Positions 1 through 8,421 of a stretch of DNA of 43,008 nt are shown piece by piece. Both the position numbers and the translations under genes were made by a program. Position 1 is the stretch's first letter. Each line of letters opens with the position of its first letter. The stretch is from Dehalococcoidales bacterium (lineage in GTDB: Bacteria; Chloroflexota; Dehalococcoidia; Dehalococcoidales; UBA2162). The notes below the pieces were generated by a model. That model saw only the letters and a program-made list of their open reading frames with translations. It did no database searches and was not told where the DNA came from. The DNA lies in the NCBI GenBank assembly GCA_016932435.1, contig JAFGCW010000083.1, positions 1 through 43,008 on the forward strand, given 5' to 3'.

Positions 1-337
1 AGTGTATCCTTTTTTTGCCATTTTGCCCCCTTTTTCTGTTTTCAAAGTCTAACACAACAACTGGTCACCTTTTCGGGGGGCACTCCAATATTGTTATGAC
101 CTAATCTTTTAACTTTTTCGTAGTTAACTTCTTGTTTTTATATCCTATCCTATTTATATTTAATATACCTATGCAATGCTCCGATCGTGAGGTTGAGGTA
201 ATTTATATAAATTGCCATGGTTCGTCCCGATTTGATCGGGGCGAATCTCGCAATGACTCGCCTACGCTAAAGCTGCGGCGGACTTTCAGTCGGGGGGCGG
301 ATGAATAAACCACGCGGTTACTCTATAATTACCAGTA
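1..337. other. Intergenic region, no gene seen
   Basis: I see no coding region here. The left part is T-rich. A small hairpin at 226-240 (CCCGAT-TTG-ATCGGG) belongs to a dispersed repeat family with a second copy at 2779-2793. The surrounding text, from ATTGCCAT near 211 to CGCAATGAC near 255, also resembles the repeat near 15812-15855. No convincing promoter for the helicase gene was found. Confidence 0.5.
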
Positions 338-2701
338 GTGATGGAAGAGAGTACGCCCGGGAACGCGAAAAAGGTCGTAAGGATTGCCGTACGGAGCCTG
401 GTTGAGCAGAGATACCGGTCAGGCAGCCTGGGTGCCGACTTCGTCAGCACGGAACGGGCGGTGGAGGGAATCGCCGGTCATAAGAAGATACGGAAGAGCC
501 GGCCCGACGGATACCGGACCGAGGTGCCGGTCGTACACCGGCTCGACACGCTGTATTTCATCCTGGAACTCACCGGACGGATCGACGGCGTAGATGAATC
601 GTCGGAGCCGGTCTTTATCGAGGAAGTGAAGACTACCACCCGGGACCCGGACGAGGTAGCTGCCGAGGAAAATCCCGTCCACTGGGGCCAGTTGAAACTC
701 TACGCCTGGTGCTATGCCGTTGAGCATGACCTGGAACAGGTCGCCGGCCAACTCACCTATTACCATATCGACAGCGGTATTTCCCGCGAAGACCGGCAGG
801 TGTTCACGCTGGAGGAACTCGAAGCCTTCTTCCGGCAAATAATCGGCCGCTACCTCGCGTGGGCAAATAAGGTCGAGGAATGGTACCGGCTTCGTGACGA
901 ATCGATCCGGAACATGACCTTTCCTTTCCCGGAGTACCGGGCCGGACAGCGGCAGATGGCAGTCGATGTCTATACTGCGTTGAAACAGGGAGAACAGGTC
1001 TTGATACAGGCTCCGACCGGCATCGGCAAGACGGTGGCAGCTGTGTTCCCGGCGGTGAAGGCACTGGGCGAAGGGCATGTCGAGAAGTTGTTTTATTTCA
1101 CCGCCCGCAACACCGGCAAGACGGCTGCCGAGGACGCGCTGGCGCGTTTGCGGCAAAAGGGACTGCGACTCAAGTCGGTCACCATCACTGCCAAGGAAAA
1201 GTGCTGCCCGCTGCCGTCTATCTACTGCCAGCCGGAAGCCTGCGAGTTCGCCCAGGGGTACTACGACCGGATAGGCGAGGCGGTCAATGCGGCGTTCGAA
1301 CTGGATCAACTGACACGGGAAACGGTCGCCGAGATCGCCCGGCAGTACCGGGTCTGCCCCTTCGAGTTCTCGCTTGACCTGTCGCTCTTCGTGGACTGCA
1401 TTATCTGCGACTATAATTACGCCTTCGATCCTCGGGTGTACCTGAAACGGTTTTTCCAGGACGTGACCGGTGTCTATGCCTTTTTGATCGACGAAGCCCA
1501 TAACCTGGTCGACCGCACCCGGGAGATGTATTCGGCGGAGCTTTCCAGGCGGGATATCTATACTCTCAGGAAGGCGGTCAAGGACCAGTTGCCGAAGCTG
1601 TACCGCCAACTGGGGAAGATCTACCGCTGGCTGGGCGTTGCCCGGAAGCAGTGCCGGGAACACGGCAAGGCGTATGCGGAAAAATCCATGCCCGAGACAC
1701 TGCTGCCGCTGCTGCAGAAATTCGCCGAGGACGCGAAGAAATGGCTGGCGGGTAACGAGCCTGCCCCATTCCGCAAAGACCTGCTGGACCGGTACTTCGA
1801 GGCATACTGGTTCCTGAGCGTCGCCGAGAAGTACGATGAACGCTATGCCACCTGCTATGACGGCAGCGGCGGTGATCTCAGGATCAGGCTTTTCTGCGTC
1901 GATCCTTCCGGACAGACGCGGGAGGTCCTCAAACGTGCCCGGTCGGCTGTCTTTTTCTCAGCCACCCTGACGCCGGCGGAATATTTCAAGCGACTGTTCG
2001 GCTGCGAGGACTATGCTGAAGCACGCATCTATCCTTCACCGTTTCCACCGGAGAATTTATGCCTGCTGTTAATGCCGACCATATCCACGCTCTACCGCAA
2101 GCGCACCGCGACGGTGCCGGCGGTAACGGAGATGATAGCCGAGACCATCAGCCGCAAGCAGGGGAACTACCTGCTGTTTTTCCCGTCGCACCGGTACATG
2201 CGGATGGTGCATGAAGCGTTTCTTGAACGGCAGGACAACCTGGATATACTGCTGCAGACTTCGGCCATGACCGATGACCAGCGTGCCGACTTCCTGGCGC
2301 AGTTCTCCGGCGAGAACGAGCGTACGCTGGCGGGATTCGCTGTGATGGGCGGCATCTTCGGGGAAGGCATCGACCTGGTGGGCGACCGCCTGACCGGGGC
2401 GGTGATAGTGGGGGTGGGGCTTCCGGCGATATGCCTGGAGAGGGAACTGATCCGGGAATATTTCGACCAGTCGGACGAAGCCGGATTCGAGTACGCCTAC
2501 ACCTTTCCGGGATTTACCCGTGTCCTGCAGGCTGCCGGAAGGGTGATACGCACAGAAGAGGATCGGGGCGTGGTGGCATTAATCGATGAACGTTTTGGGG
2601 GAATGCGTTACCAGAGGCTGTTCCCGAAGGAGTGGCAGCCGGTGCAAATTACATCTATTAAGCAGTTACATAAGGTGTTGGAGGAGTTTTGGGGAGAGTA
2701 G
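338..2701 (+). CDS. XPD/DinG-like Fe-S DNA helicase with N-terminal PD-(D/E)XK nuclease-like domain
   Basis: This is a superfamily 2 Rad3/XPD/DinG-type 5'-3' DNA helicase, inferred to act in DNA repair or in resolving unusual structures. Walker A (APTGIGKT) is near residues 225-232 and the DEAH box (IDEAHN) near 384-389. Cysteines at about 289-302 and 340-357 match the XPD Fe-S cluster insertion. A motif VI-like QAAGRVIR lies near the C-terminus. The first 180 residues look like a RecB/Cas4-type nuclease: an Asp in GRIDG (83), EVK (96-98) and QLKLY (118-122) reproduce the D...(D/E)XK...QxxxY active-site pattern. GTG at 338 and ATG at 341 are both possible starts, and neither has a clear Shine-Dalgarno, so the start is uncertain by one codon. 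It appears monocistronic, and the hairpin at 2727 follows it. The helicase assignment is firm, while nuclease activity is inferred from motifs. Confidence 0.9.
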   Translation: MMEESTPGNAKKVVRIAVRSLVEQRYRSGSLGADFVSTERAVEGIAGHKKIRKSRPDGYRTEVPVVHRLDTLYFILELTGRIDGVDESSEPVFIEEVKTTTRDPDEVAAEENPVHWGQLKLYAWCYAVEHDLEQVAGQLTYYHIDSGISREDRQVFTLEELEAFFRQIIGRYLAWANKVEEWYRLRDESIRNMTFPFPEYRAGQRQMAVDVYTALKQGEQVLIQAPTGIGKTVAAVFPAVKALGEGHVEKLFYFTARNTGKTAAEDALARLRQKGLRLKSVTITAKEKCCPLPSIYCQPEACEFAQGYYDRIGEAVNAAFELDQLTRETVAEIARQYRVCPFEFSLDLSLFVDCIICDYNYAFDPRVYLKRFFQDVTGVYAFLIDEAHNLVDRTREMYSAELSRRDIYTLRKAVKDQLPKLYRQLGKIYRWLGVARKQCREHGKAYAEKSMPETLLPLLQKFAEDAKKWLAGNEPAPFRKDLLDRYFEAYWFLSVAEKYDERYATCYDGSGGDLRIRLFCVDPSGQTREVLKRARSAVFFSATLTPAEYFKRLFGCEDYAEARIYPSPFPPENLCLLLMPTISTLYRKRTATVPAVTEMIAETISRKQGNYLLFFPSHRYMRMVHEAFLERQDNLDILLQTSAMTDDQRADFLAQFSGENERTLAGFAVMGGIFGEGIDLVGDRLTGAVIVGVGLPAICLERELIREYFDQSDEAGFEYAYTFPGFTRVLQAAGRVIRTEEDRGVVALIDERFGGMRYQRLFPKEWQPVQITSIKQLHKVLEEFWGE

Positions 2702-2726
2702 TACGACATTTAAAATCCCCCTTAGT

Positions 2727-2745
2727 CCCCCTTTACAAAAGGGGG
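2727..2745. repeat. Hairpin CCCCCTTT-ACA-AAAGGGGG after the helicase gene
   Basis: A perfect 8-bp inverted repeat with a 3-nt loop lies 26 bp after the helicase stop codon. It has no long T-run, so it is a weak terminator at best. The tail CTTTACAAAAGGGAG recurs near 26941-26955, which suggests a short dispersed repeat. Confidence 0.5.
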
Positions 2746-2778
2746 AGATATGGAAAATGACCAGCTGTCATCCTGAGT

Positions 2779-2793
2779 CCCGATGAAATCGGG
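2779..2793. repeat. Dispersed hairpin repeat (CCCGAT..ATCGGG), copy 2
   Basis: CCCGAT-GAA-ATCGGG followed by GCGA matches the copy at 226-240, which is also followed by GCGA. The flanking CATCCTGAG/GGATCTC text is typical of short intergenic repeats. Confidence 0.5.
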
Positions 2794-2968
2794 GCGAAGG
2801 ATCTCCTTGAATATCGGAATAATATCAACATATAGCAATACACAGTAGATATTCAACACTGAGACGAGATTCTTCGCTACGCACAAAATGACATACTTTT
2901 CGGTTATACCATAATATAAACCCAACCCTCTTCCGTCTCTCTTTTCATGAATTAAGACCATATATTTT

Positions 2969-3118
2969 TCTTTTCACCTCTCTCCCGGTTACGAGTAAAC
3001 CCTCTCCCCTAAAAAGGAAAGAGGGTTGCTCGAAAATAGGTCTTTTTGCGGTCGGGGATCACTTATTAACAGTATGGAGCGGTTGCATGAATGGGCAAGG
3101 GGTCGGGGGAGGGAAATA
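2969..3118. repeat. MITE-like intergenic repeat, copy 1
   Basis: The shared layout of this family is a pyrimidine-rich block with CCTCTCCC, then GTTACGA(G/A)TA, then a C-rich/G-rich hairpin, then TCGAAAATAGG, and finally a purine block GGGGGAGGGAA. In this copy the hairpin is CCCTCTC...GAGGG at about 3000-3026. Related copies lie at about 4261-4445 and 25789-25926. The pyrimidine and purine ends are roughly inverted. No ORF is carried. The boundaries are approximate. Confidence 0.45.
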
Positions 3119-3171
3119 AGGATTTAAACCTATTGAATTGTATCGTTAGTGAAATAAGTTTACAATGGCAT

Positions 3172-3242
3172 GGGGCGGTAATTCAACGGGAGAATGGTAT
3201 ACTGTCACTATACATATGAGGGTTCGACTCCCTTCCGCTCCG
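3172..3242 (+). tRNA. tRNA-Asp (anticodon GTC)
   Basis: A full cloverleaf can be folded by hand. The acceptor stem is GGGGCGG/CCGCTCC with one G-T pair, the D stem ATTC/GAAT, the anticodon stem GTATA/TATAC with loop CTGTCAC (GTC), and the T stem GAGGG/CCCTT with loop TTCGACT. The discriminator base is G, as expected for tRNA-Asp. No CCA is encoded (TCA follows). The anticodon stem is unusually A/T-rich for a bacterial tRNA-Asp. Confidence 0.9.
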
Positions 3243-3556
3243 TCAACAGCTCCATTAACAGGTATTGACATATTTAAACATATATGATAAGTTTTATTTG
3301 ACAGTATACCAATAAGAAAACTCATTAACATCAGAGAAGAGCGGTAGTCAATCCGCTCTTTCTCTTTTCCACTTTCCACCTGGTTTGATTTACTCCAGAG
3401 TGATAGGTGTTTTATCCATACCCAAGGAGTATCCGTGAATTGATTTCCTGGATAGAAAAAGAGCCTATGGTATATTGACATCACATAGAATTAGGAGTAA
3501 GGTTTTCGTTGAAAAATAGATATAGAGAAAAGTTGGGAAACCAAGTATACGGCCGG
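3243..3556. other. Spacer after tRNA-Asp, no gene supported
   Basis: Weak open frames cross this stretch on both strands, but none has a good ribosome binding site or a recognisable product. TTGACA-like hexamers occur near 3298 and 3475, without a well-spaced -10 element. Confidence 0.4.
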
Positions 3557-3592
3557 CTTCCTATTGTTTTAGATAAAGGTACTGGTAGGAAG
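3557..3592 (+). ncRNA. Possible structured RNA upstream of the ABM gene
   Basis: CTTCCTA (3557-3563) can pair with TAGGAAG (3586-3592). The strong terminator at 3609-3637 follows directly. Together they look like the 3' part of a small RNA or a leader/attenuator preceding the ABM-domain gene at 3759. I do not recognise a known riboswitch class, and the 5' end is not determined. Confidence 0.3.
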
Positions 3593-3608
3593 TATGGAAA
3601 CGATAGAG

Positions 3609-3640
3609 AAATCGGCATTATTGCCGATTTTTTCTTTATG
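3609..3640 (+). terminator. Rho-independent terminator
   Basis: The 9-bp perfect stem AAATCGGCA/TGCCGATTT (3609-3617 with 3622-3630) has a 4-nt loop and runs into TTTTTTCTTT. The T-run is on the plus-strand side, so it ends a plus-strand transcript started downstream of or at the tRNA-Asp. Confidence 0.8.
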
Positions 3641-3758
3641 AGGAGAGTATACAATAAGCAGGAACAGCGGTTTAAGTATTTTTATTTCGTAATTTCTATC
3701 TAGAAATATCTGTATTACCTTGTTAAGAAGAACTGTAAAGTGGAGTATAGGAGGAATG

Positions 3759-4112
3759 ATGATAAGAGTAATCATCAAACGCCAGGTAATACAAGAGGAG
3801 AAAATCTCCGAATTGCTGCGGGAACTCAGAGCAGCGGCCATGCCGCATCCGGGTTACATGGGCGGCGAAACAATGGTCAGCACCGAAGACAAGCATGTCA
3901 TTACGGTAATGGGCACCTGGCGCAGTCTTACCGACTGGGAAGAGTGGAGAGATTCCAAAGAACGAATGGAATTAACAAAAAAGATCAGGCCGTTGCTAGC
4001 TGAGCCGCCATTAACAGAGACGTATGAATTGAAGCCGGCTGAGGAATTGGATTTCATGGAAGATCCATACGGGTGGTTACTGGTTAGAGAACATACTTCC
4101 TTCGACGGCTAG
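3759..4112 (+). CDS. ABM-domain protein (putative antibiotic biosynthesis monooxygenase-like)
   Basis: The 117-residue product starts MIRVIIKRQV. It has the short ferredoxin-like alpha/beta pattern of the ABM/dimeric alpha-beta barrel family, including the typical W-x-x-x-x-x-W-E-x-W block (WRSLTDWEEW) followed by a helix. Members are small heme- or quinone-related monooxygenases, or proteins of unknown role, and no catalytic residue is certain here. A Shine-Dalgarno (TAGGAGGA, 3748-3755) precedes two adjacent ATGs at 3756 and 3759. Spacing favours 3759. An in-frame upstream extension to 3720 is unlikely. The gene stands alone, behind the terminator at 3609. Confidence 0.75.
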   Translation: MIRVIIKRQVIQEEKISELLRELRAAAMPHPGYMGGETMVSTEDKHVITVMGTWRSLTDWEEWRDSKERMELTKKIRPLLAEPPLTETYELKPAEELDFMEDPYGWLLVREHTSFDG

Positions 4113-4657
4113 TATTCCTAGCTACTCAACTGTACCAGATAATTTATTACGTATCGGTGGTTGTGTTGGTGGGGTATTTATATCCCAAAATCTCCCTTTC
4201 TTCACTTATTATTTACCAACCCCTTTTCAGTTTCTCTTTTTAAGAACTAATGCAATATGATTTTTTACCTTACCCCTGTTACGAATACTTTTGTTGATCT
4301 TCACCCCCGGTTTCGAAGCACGCCCCTCTTCTTATAAATAAGACAAGGGGGTGCTTCGAGAATTGGATATTAGCTTAATGAGATGTGCGTTTTATCAACG
4401 TACCTGCGGTTGCGAGAAAGACAAGTGGTGGGGGAAGGAATGGGCATGTGATAATTGAGATTGCCATCCACCTCAGGCGGAATGGCGCTGATTCATGCGG
4501 TGATGAAGTGGATTCGTCCTGAGCTTGTCGAAGGACGAACGGGAGAAAGCTGAATCTTGTAATGACGGCTCCTCTTTGTCATTACGAGGAATCACGGTGA
4601 AAGCGGGATGATGTTTATAGTGCAGGAGACAGACCAGCCTTCAAGACCCGGTTCGGT
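4113..4657. other. Long intergenic region with repeats, no gene
   Basis: No supported ORF is present. It contains the second MITE-like repeat copy (about 4261-4445). After it come short repeat fragments: ATTGCCAT near 4461, TCCTGAGCTTGTCGAAGGA near 4517-4535, and TCATTACGAGGAATCACG near 4578-4595. Such fragments are common as dispersed intergenic repeats. Confidence 0.5.
4261..4445. repeat. MITE-like intergenic repeat, copy 2
   Basis: This copy has the same order of blocks as copies 1 and 3: a T/C-rich start, CCCCTGTTACGAATAC, the hairpin arms CACCCCC/GGGGGTG, TTCGAGAATTGG, then a purine-rich end GTGGGGGAAGGAATGGG. It is longer than the others because of an insertion between GTTACGAATAC and the C-rich arm. 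Boundaries are approximate. Confidence 0.4.
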
Positions 4658-6850
4658 TTATTCCACCGCAACGGATTCTTTTTTACGTACCGGTGGCTGC
4701 ATGGGTGGGGTGATGGTCAGGCGGAGGTCGCACCTGAAGCAGCGCCCGGCTTCCTTGCAGGCATTCTCCTTACTAAGGGCATTCTTTACCTCGGCATAAC
4801 CGGCAAGTCGCTTTTCGATAGAGATAAGATCCGGTTCGATCCTGGTTTTATCGGCGAAATCCTCATCTTTTCCGAGTTCGCTGCCCATATCCTCAGCAGG
4901 GGCCGGTTCCTCATCTATCTCGCCGCTACCGCCGAGATATTTGTCAATGGACTGGGCGGCCAGGCGACCGGCGGCGATTGCCGCAATCACGGAAGCAGGT
5001 CCGGTTGTCGCATCACCGGCGGCATAGACGCCTTCCATGCTGGTCTTCTGCGTACGGCTGTCTACCTGAAGGGTATTGCTGCGCCCGATCTTGATAGTGA
5101 AGCCTTCCGGGACTCGTGGTGACTGGCCGAGAGCTCCGATCACGGCGTCGTAGTATACAGTAAATTCACTGCCTTGAATCGGTTCCGGCCTGCGCCTGCC
5201 GCTGGCATCCGGTTCTCCCAGCTGCATGCGGATGCATTCGACATCGAGACCGTCACCGTTTTTTGTGAACTTCGTGGGATTCTGGAGGAAATTAATCTCG
5301 ATCCCTTCCTGGAGAGCGTCTTCAATTTCTTCCTCGGCTGCCGGCATTTCTGCCCTGGTGCGGCGGTAAATCATGGTTACTTTTTTCGCGCCGGTGCGTA
5401 GTGCAACACGGGCACTGTCTACGGCGGAGTTACCTCCACCGAGTACGGCTACTTTTTCTCCGAGCTTTACCTTGTTCCCAAGGTTGACATCCCTGAGGAA
5501 GGAAGCGCCGTCCATGACACCCGGGAGGTCTTCGCCTTCAACTCCGAGCCTGGTACCTTCGTGGGCGCCTATAGCCAGCAAGATGGCATCAAATCCCTGT
5601 TCCTTCAGTGAATTAATCGATTCTATCTTCGTATTGGTGAGGATTTCTACTCCGGCGTCCTTGATGGACTGTACTTCTCCGGCCAGGATATCCCTGGGAA
5701 GACGGTATTCCGGGATTCCGTATCTCATCATCCCTCCCGCTTCCGGAAGTTCCTCATAGACGGTCACACTGTGTCCGGCTTTAGCCAGATAAAAAGCCCC
5801 GGTCAGTCCGGCAGGACCGGCTCCGACGACAGCGACCCGTTTGCCGGTGGACTCCTTGATGGCCGATTTCTCTTTCCACTTATCCTCGCCGTGATCAGCG
5901 GCAACCCGTTTCAGTTCCTTTATAGAAATGGGATCGTTGACGGTCTCTCGCCGGCAAGCCTGCTCGCAGGGGTGGAAACATACCCTTCCAAGGCTGCCGG
6001 GGAAAGGGACCTTTTCACGGATAACGGAAAGGGCTTCCGTATATTTTCCCTGGCGGACGTATTCGACATACCTTGGGACATTCACATGTGCCGGGCAGGC
6101 GTCGCTGCAGGGCACGATATATCCTTCACGGTTCGCGTACAGTTTCTCGACATCTCTCTCTATCAGGGCGCCGGTCGGACATACTTCCACGCAGGCGAAA
6201 CAGAAGCGGCAGCCGGAATCGATCGTCGAACCACCTTTCACGGTGAGTATCCTGGTGGGATTTTCCTCGTCATCGAAGGTATAGACGCCGACACCCCGTA
6301 CGTCGCGGCAGACGCGGACGCAGCGACCGCAGACGATACACAGGTTATAATCACGCAGGAAGAAAGGATTGTCTGTTTCGACCGGGTATTCTTTCGGCTT
6401 GTAGGGGATGTCAGGTTTGATGCCGATGTAATCAACTACTTTCTGGAGTTCACAGTGACCATTCTTAGGGCAGGTAACGCAGTGCTGGCTGACAGCTTCG
6501 CTGCGCAGGCATATATCGAAAGGTTTGCACCTGTCCTTACGCCAGCAGTCGAGACAGGCATGGGGGTGTTCGGTCAGTATCTTCTCAAGGGCTTCTTCAC
6601 GGGCTTCCCGAACCGAGGCTGTTTCTGTGGTTATTATCATGCCGTCGCGAACTTCCGTTTTACAGGCCTGGACATCGCCTTCTTCATCCACTTCCACCAC
6701 GCACAGACCGCAGTACCCGCCCGGTACAAGGTCGGGATGAGCGCAAAGGGCCGGGATATATATCCCGGCTTCCTGGGCTACTCTTAAAACGGTAGTACCT
6801 TCCGTAGTCCGGATTTCTTTACCATCGATCGTTACTGTGATTCCATTCAT
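4658..6850 (-). CDS. NAD(P)H-linked Fe-S flavoprotein oxidoreductase (NuoG-like ferredoxin module fused to GltD-like module)
   Basis: This 730-residue soluble electron-transfer protein is built from two modules. The N-terminal part resembles NuoG/HydA: a 2Fe-2S ferredoxin (Cys36, 47, 50, 63), a HxxxCxxC(x5)C motif (95-108), a further CVTCPKNGHC segment, and two 4Fe-4S motifs (Cys171/174/177/181 and 214/217/220/224). The C-terminal part resembles the glutamate synthase small subunit or NfnB: a cysteine-rich helical domain (about 246-310), an FAD site (VVGAGPAG) and a pyridine nucleotide site (VLGGGNSA). The C-terminus carries a last RCFRC pair. The inferred role is moving electrons between NAD(P)H and ferredoxin or a partner dehydrogenase. 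No hydrogenase or formate dehydrogenase catalytic gene is adjacent, so the partner is unknown. A GGAAG element lies about 13 nt before the ATG. Confidence 0.85.
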   Translation of the reverse strand: MNGITVTIDGKEIRTTEGTTVLRVAQEAGIYIPALCAHPDLVPGGYCGLCVVEVDEEGDVQACKTEVRDGMIITTETASVREAREEALEKILTEHPHACLDCWRKDRCKPFDICLRSEAVSQHCVTCPKNGHCELQKVVDYIGIKPDIPYKPKEYPVETDNPFFLRDYNLCIVCGRCVRVCRDVRGVGVYTFDDEENPTRILTVKGGSTIDSGCRFCFACVEVCPTGALIERDVEKLYANREGYIVPCSDACPAHVNVPRYVEYVRQGKYTEALSVIREKVPFPGSLGRVCFHPCEQACRRETVNDPISIKELKRVAADHGEDKWKEKSAIKESTGKRVAVVGAGPAGLTGAFYLAKAGHSVTVYEELPEAGGMMRYGIPEYRLPRDILAGEVQSIKDAGVEILTNTKIESINSLKEQGFDAILLAIGAHEGTRLGVEGEDLPGVMDGASFLRDVNLGNKVKLGEKVAVLGGGNSAVDSARVALRTGAKKVTMIYRRTRAEMPAAEEEIEDALQEGIEINFLQNPTKFTKNGDGLDVECIRMQLGEPDASGRRRPEPIQGSEFTVYYDAVIGALGQSPRVPEGFTIKIGRSNTLQVDSRTQKTSMEGVYAAGDATTGPASVIAAIAAGRLAAQSIDKYLGGSGEIDEEPAPAEDMGSELGKDEDFADKTRIEPDLISIEKRLAGYAEVKNALSKENACKEAGRCFRCDLRLTITPPMQPPVRKKESVAVE

Positions 6851-7011
6851 CGGCTGTTCTCACTTCCTTTCCACCCCGGATGGATTATCCGGGAGGTTGA
6901 AAATTCGAGTCCTTATATAATATACACATCTTAAGCTTTAGAATCAATGTATTCTTCTTTGACTTTATTTTATCCCGACCTAGTGCTGTCTCTCTATACA
7001 AAAAAAATAGG

Positions 7012-7029
7012 TTCCCGCCTTCGCGGGAA
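7012..7029. repeat. Dispersed hairpin TTCCCGC..GCGGGAA, copy 1
   Basis: A 7-bp perfect stem with loop CTTC is followed by TGACAG. The reverse-complement copy lies at 25678-25695. Such hairpins with an adjoining GTCATTCC are common intergenic repeats. Confidence 0.6.
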
Positions 7030-7084
7030 TGACAGTGGGGGTTCGGTAATGAAATTGATTTTAACTGGAACAGAGGAGGTGTTG

Positions 7085-7137
7085 AAATAAAAAAATAAAA
7101 TTAAGGAGGCGGTATTGCAGACACCTTACCGCCTCCT
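7085..7137 (-). terminator. Terminator of the acyl-CoA operon
   Basis: The 11-bp perfect stem TACCGCCTCCT/AGGAGGCGGTA (7127-7137 with 7104-7114) is followed on the minus strand by TTAATTTTATTTTTTT. It lies 65 bp beyond the acyl-CoA dehydrogenase stop codon. It therefore separates that operon from the oxidoreductase gene at 6850. Confidence 0.85.
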
Positions 7138-7201
7138 CTTGCAGAGGGTGGTGTGACGCCTGTACAGCGTCAGCTAAGGAAATATTATATTGCCCAGGAT
7201 T

Positions 7202-8401
7202 TTATCCGACAGGTTGAAGTTCTTCGTGGGCAGCGGGTTTAGTGAACACCAGGGGAACGAAGTCACTGAGAAGACTCTTGGCTATCGTCATCCGCTGCAT
7301 CTCGTCGGTGCCTTCATAAATGCTGCAGATACGCGCATCCCGGAAATACCTTTCAACAGGAGAATCCTTCACATAGCCGTAACCTCCCAATATCTGGATT
7401 GCCCTGTCACAGACGAACAGCGCTACCTCGGGCGCCATGAGTTTAGCCATGCAGGATTCCCGGGTGAACGGCAGTCCGGCTTCTTCCAGGAAAGCAGCGT
7501 GGTATACCATCAAACGGGCAGCTTCGATACGTGTAGCCATATCAGACAGCATCCACTGGATAGCCTGGTGTTGACTGAGAGCTTTTCCGAATTGCTGTCG
7601 TTCCTGTGCATACTCGATAGCTTTGTCAAATGCACCCTGGGCAATACCTACCGCTTGAGCGGCAACACTGATACGGCTCGTATCGATCGCAGTGATGGCT
7701 ATTTTAAACCCGTCACCTTCGTCGGCCAGGCGATTTTCTTCCGGAACAAAGCAGTCTTCGAATACCAGCTCTGCCGTAGATGATCCGCGAATACCCAGCT
7801 TGTGTTCCAGTTTGCCGACACTGTATCCGGGTGTGCCTTTCTCGACTATAAAGGCGGTAATACCTCTTTGTTTAAGGGATTTATCAACGGTAGCGAAGAC
7901 CACGGCGATATCCGCTTCTTTGCCGTTGGTGATGAATATTTTATTACCATTCAGGACATACCCTCCGGTTACCCGTGTGGCGGTAGTCTGAATATTAGTC
8001 GCATCACTGCCGGCACCGGCCTCGGTAAGGGCGAAACAGGCAATCTTGTCACCACGGGCTACAGGAGTCAGGAAACGCTGTTTCTGGTCTTCGTTACCGA
8101 AGAAGTAGATAGGTTTTGCTGCCAGGCCGGCGGTCACAAAATATATAGCGGCCGTGGAAGCACAGACTCTTGCCAGCTCCTCGACGGCTATTGCGAACTC
8201 AACGGAACCGGCTCCGGCACCACCATATTCTTCAGGAAACGGTATGCCCATCAGTCCCAGTTCCGCCAGTTTTTTTATACCGGCTTCAGGAAATACCGCT
8301 TCTTCATCTACTCTGGCAGCTTCAGGCTCGATATCACTTAACGCGATATCCCTGACCATCGTCCTCAGCATTTTCTGATCTTCAGTAAGTGTAAAATCCA
8401 T
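7202..8401 (-). CDS. Acyl-CoA dehydrogenase
   Basis: A 399-residue FAD-dependent acyl-CoA dehydrogenase of short-chain/butyryl type by sequence. It would oxidise acyl-CoA to 2-enoyl-CoA and pass electrons to an electron-transfer flavoprotein. Family signatures are ACFALTEAGAGSDA (substrate/FAD binding), the central WITNG-like segment FITNGKEADI, RQQFGKALSQHQAIQ and the C-terminal YEGTDEMQRM. The Glu of that last motif (about 363) is the expected catalytic base. The length is usual for the family, and no signal peptide is present. The gene is third in an operon with the ligase and CoA-transferase, 20 bp after the latter. That context suggests degradation of a fatty or organic acid, with the exact substrate unknown. 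Confidence 0.93.
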   Translation of the reverse strand: MDFTLTEDQKMLRTMVRDIALSDIEPEAARVDEEAVFPEAGIKKLAELGLMGIPFPEEYGGAGAGSVEFAIAVEELARVCASTAAIYFVTAGLAAKPIYFFGNEDQKQRFLTPVARGDKIACFALTEAGAGSDATNIQTTATRVTGGYVLNGNKIFITNGKEADIAVVFATVDKSLKQRGITAFIVEKGTPGYSVGKLEHKLGIRGSSTAELVFEDCFVPEENRLADEGDGFKIAITAIDTSRISVAAQAVGIAQGAFDKAIEYAQERQQFGKALSQHQAIQWMLSDMATRIEAARLMVYHAAFLEEAGLPFTRESCMAKLMAPEVALFVCDRAIQILGGYGYVKDSPVERYFRDARICSIYEGTDEMQRMTIAKSLLSDFVPLVFTKPAAHEELQPVG

Positions 8402-8421
8402 CTCCCATACCTCCTTCTATC

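Noticed and set aside
419..1663. Long open frame on the minus strand inside the helicase gene
   Set aside because: It is the mirror of a strong GC-rich coding gene with all helicase motifs on the plus strand, and its translation shows no family features.
3146..3484. Minus-strand ORF across tRNA-Asp
   Set aside because: It reads through the tRNA on the opposite strand and has no ribosome site.
3509..3703. 64-codon ORF starting with TTG
   Set aside because: A strong terminator lies inside it, the start is poor and no family is recognisable.
5771..6787. Long plus-strand open frame opposite the Fe-S oxidoreductase
   Set aside because: The minus-strand protein has complete cysteine and nucleotide-binding motifs, so the plus frame is a shadow.
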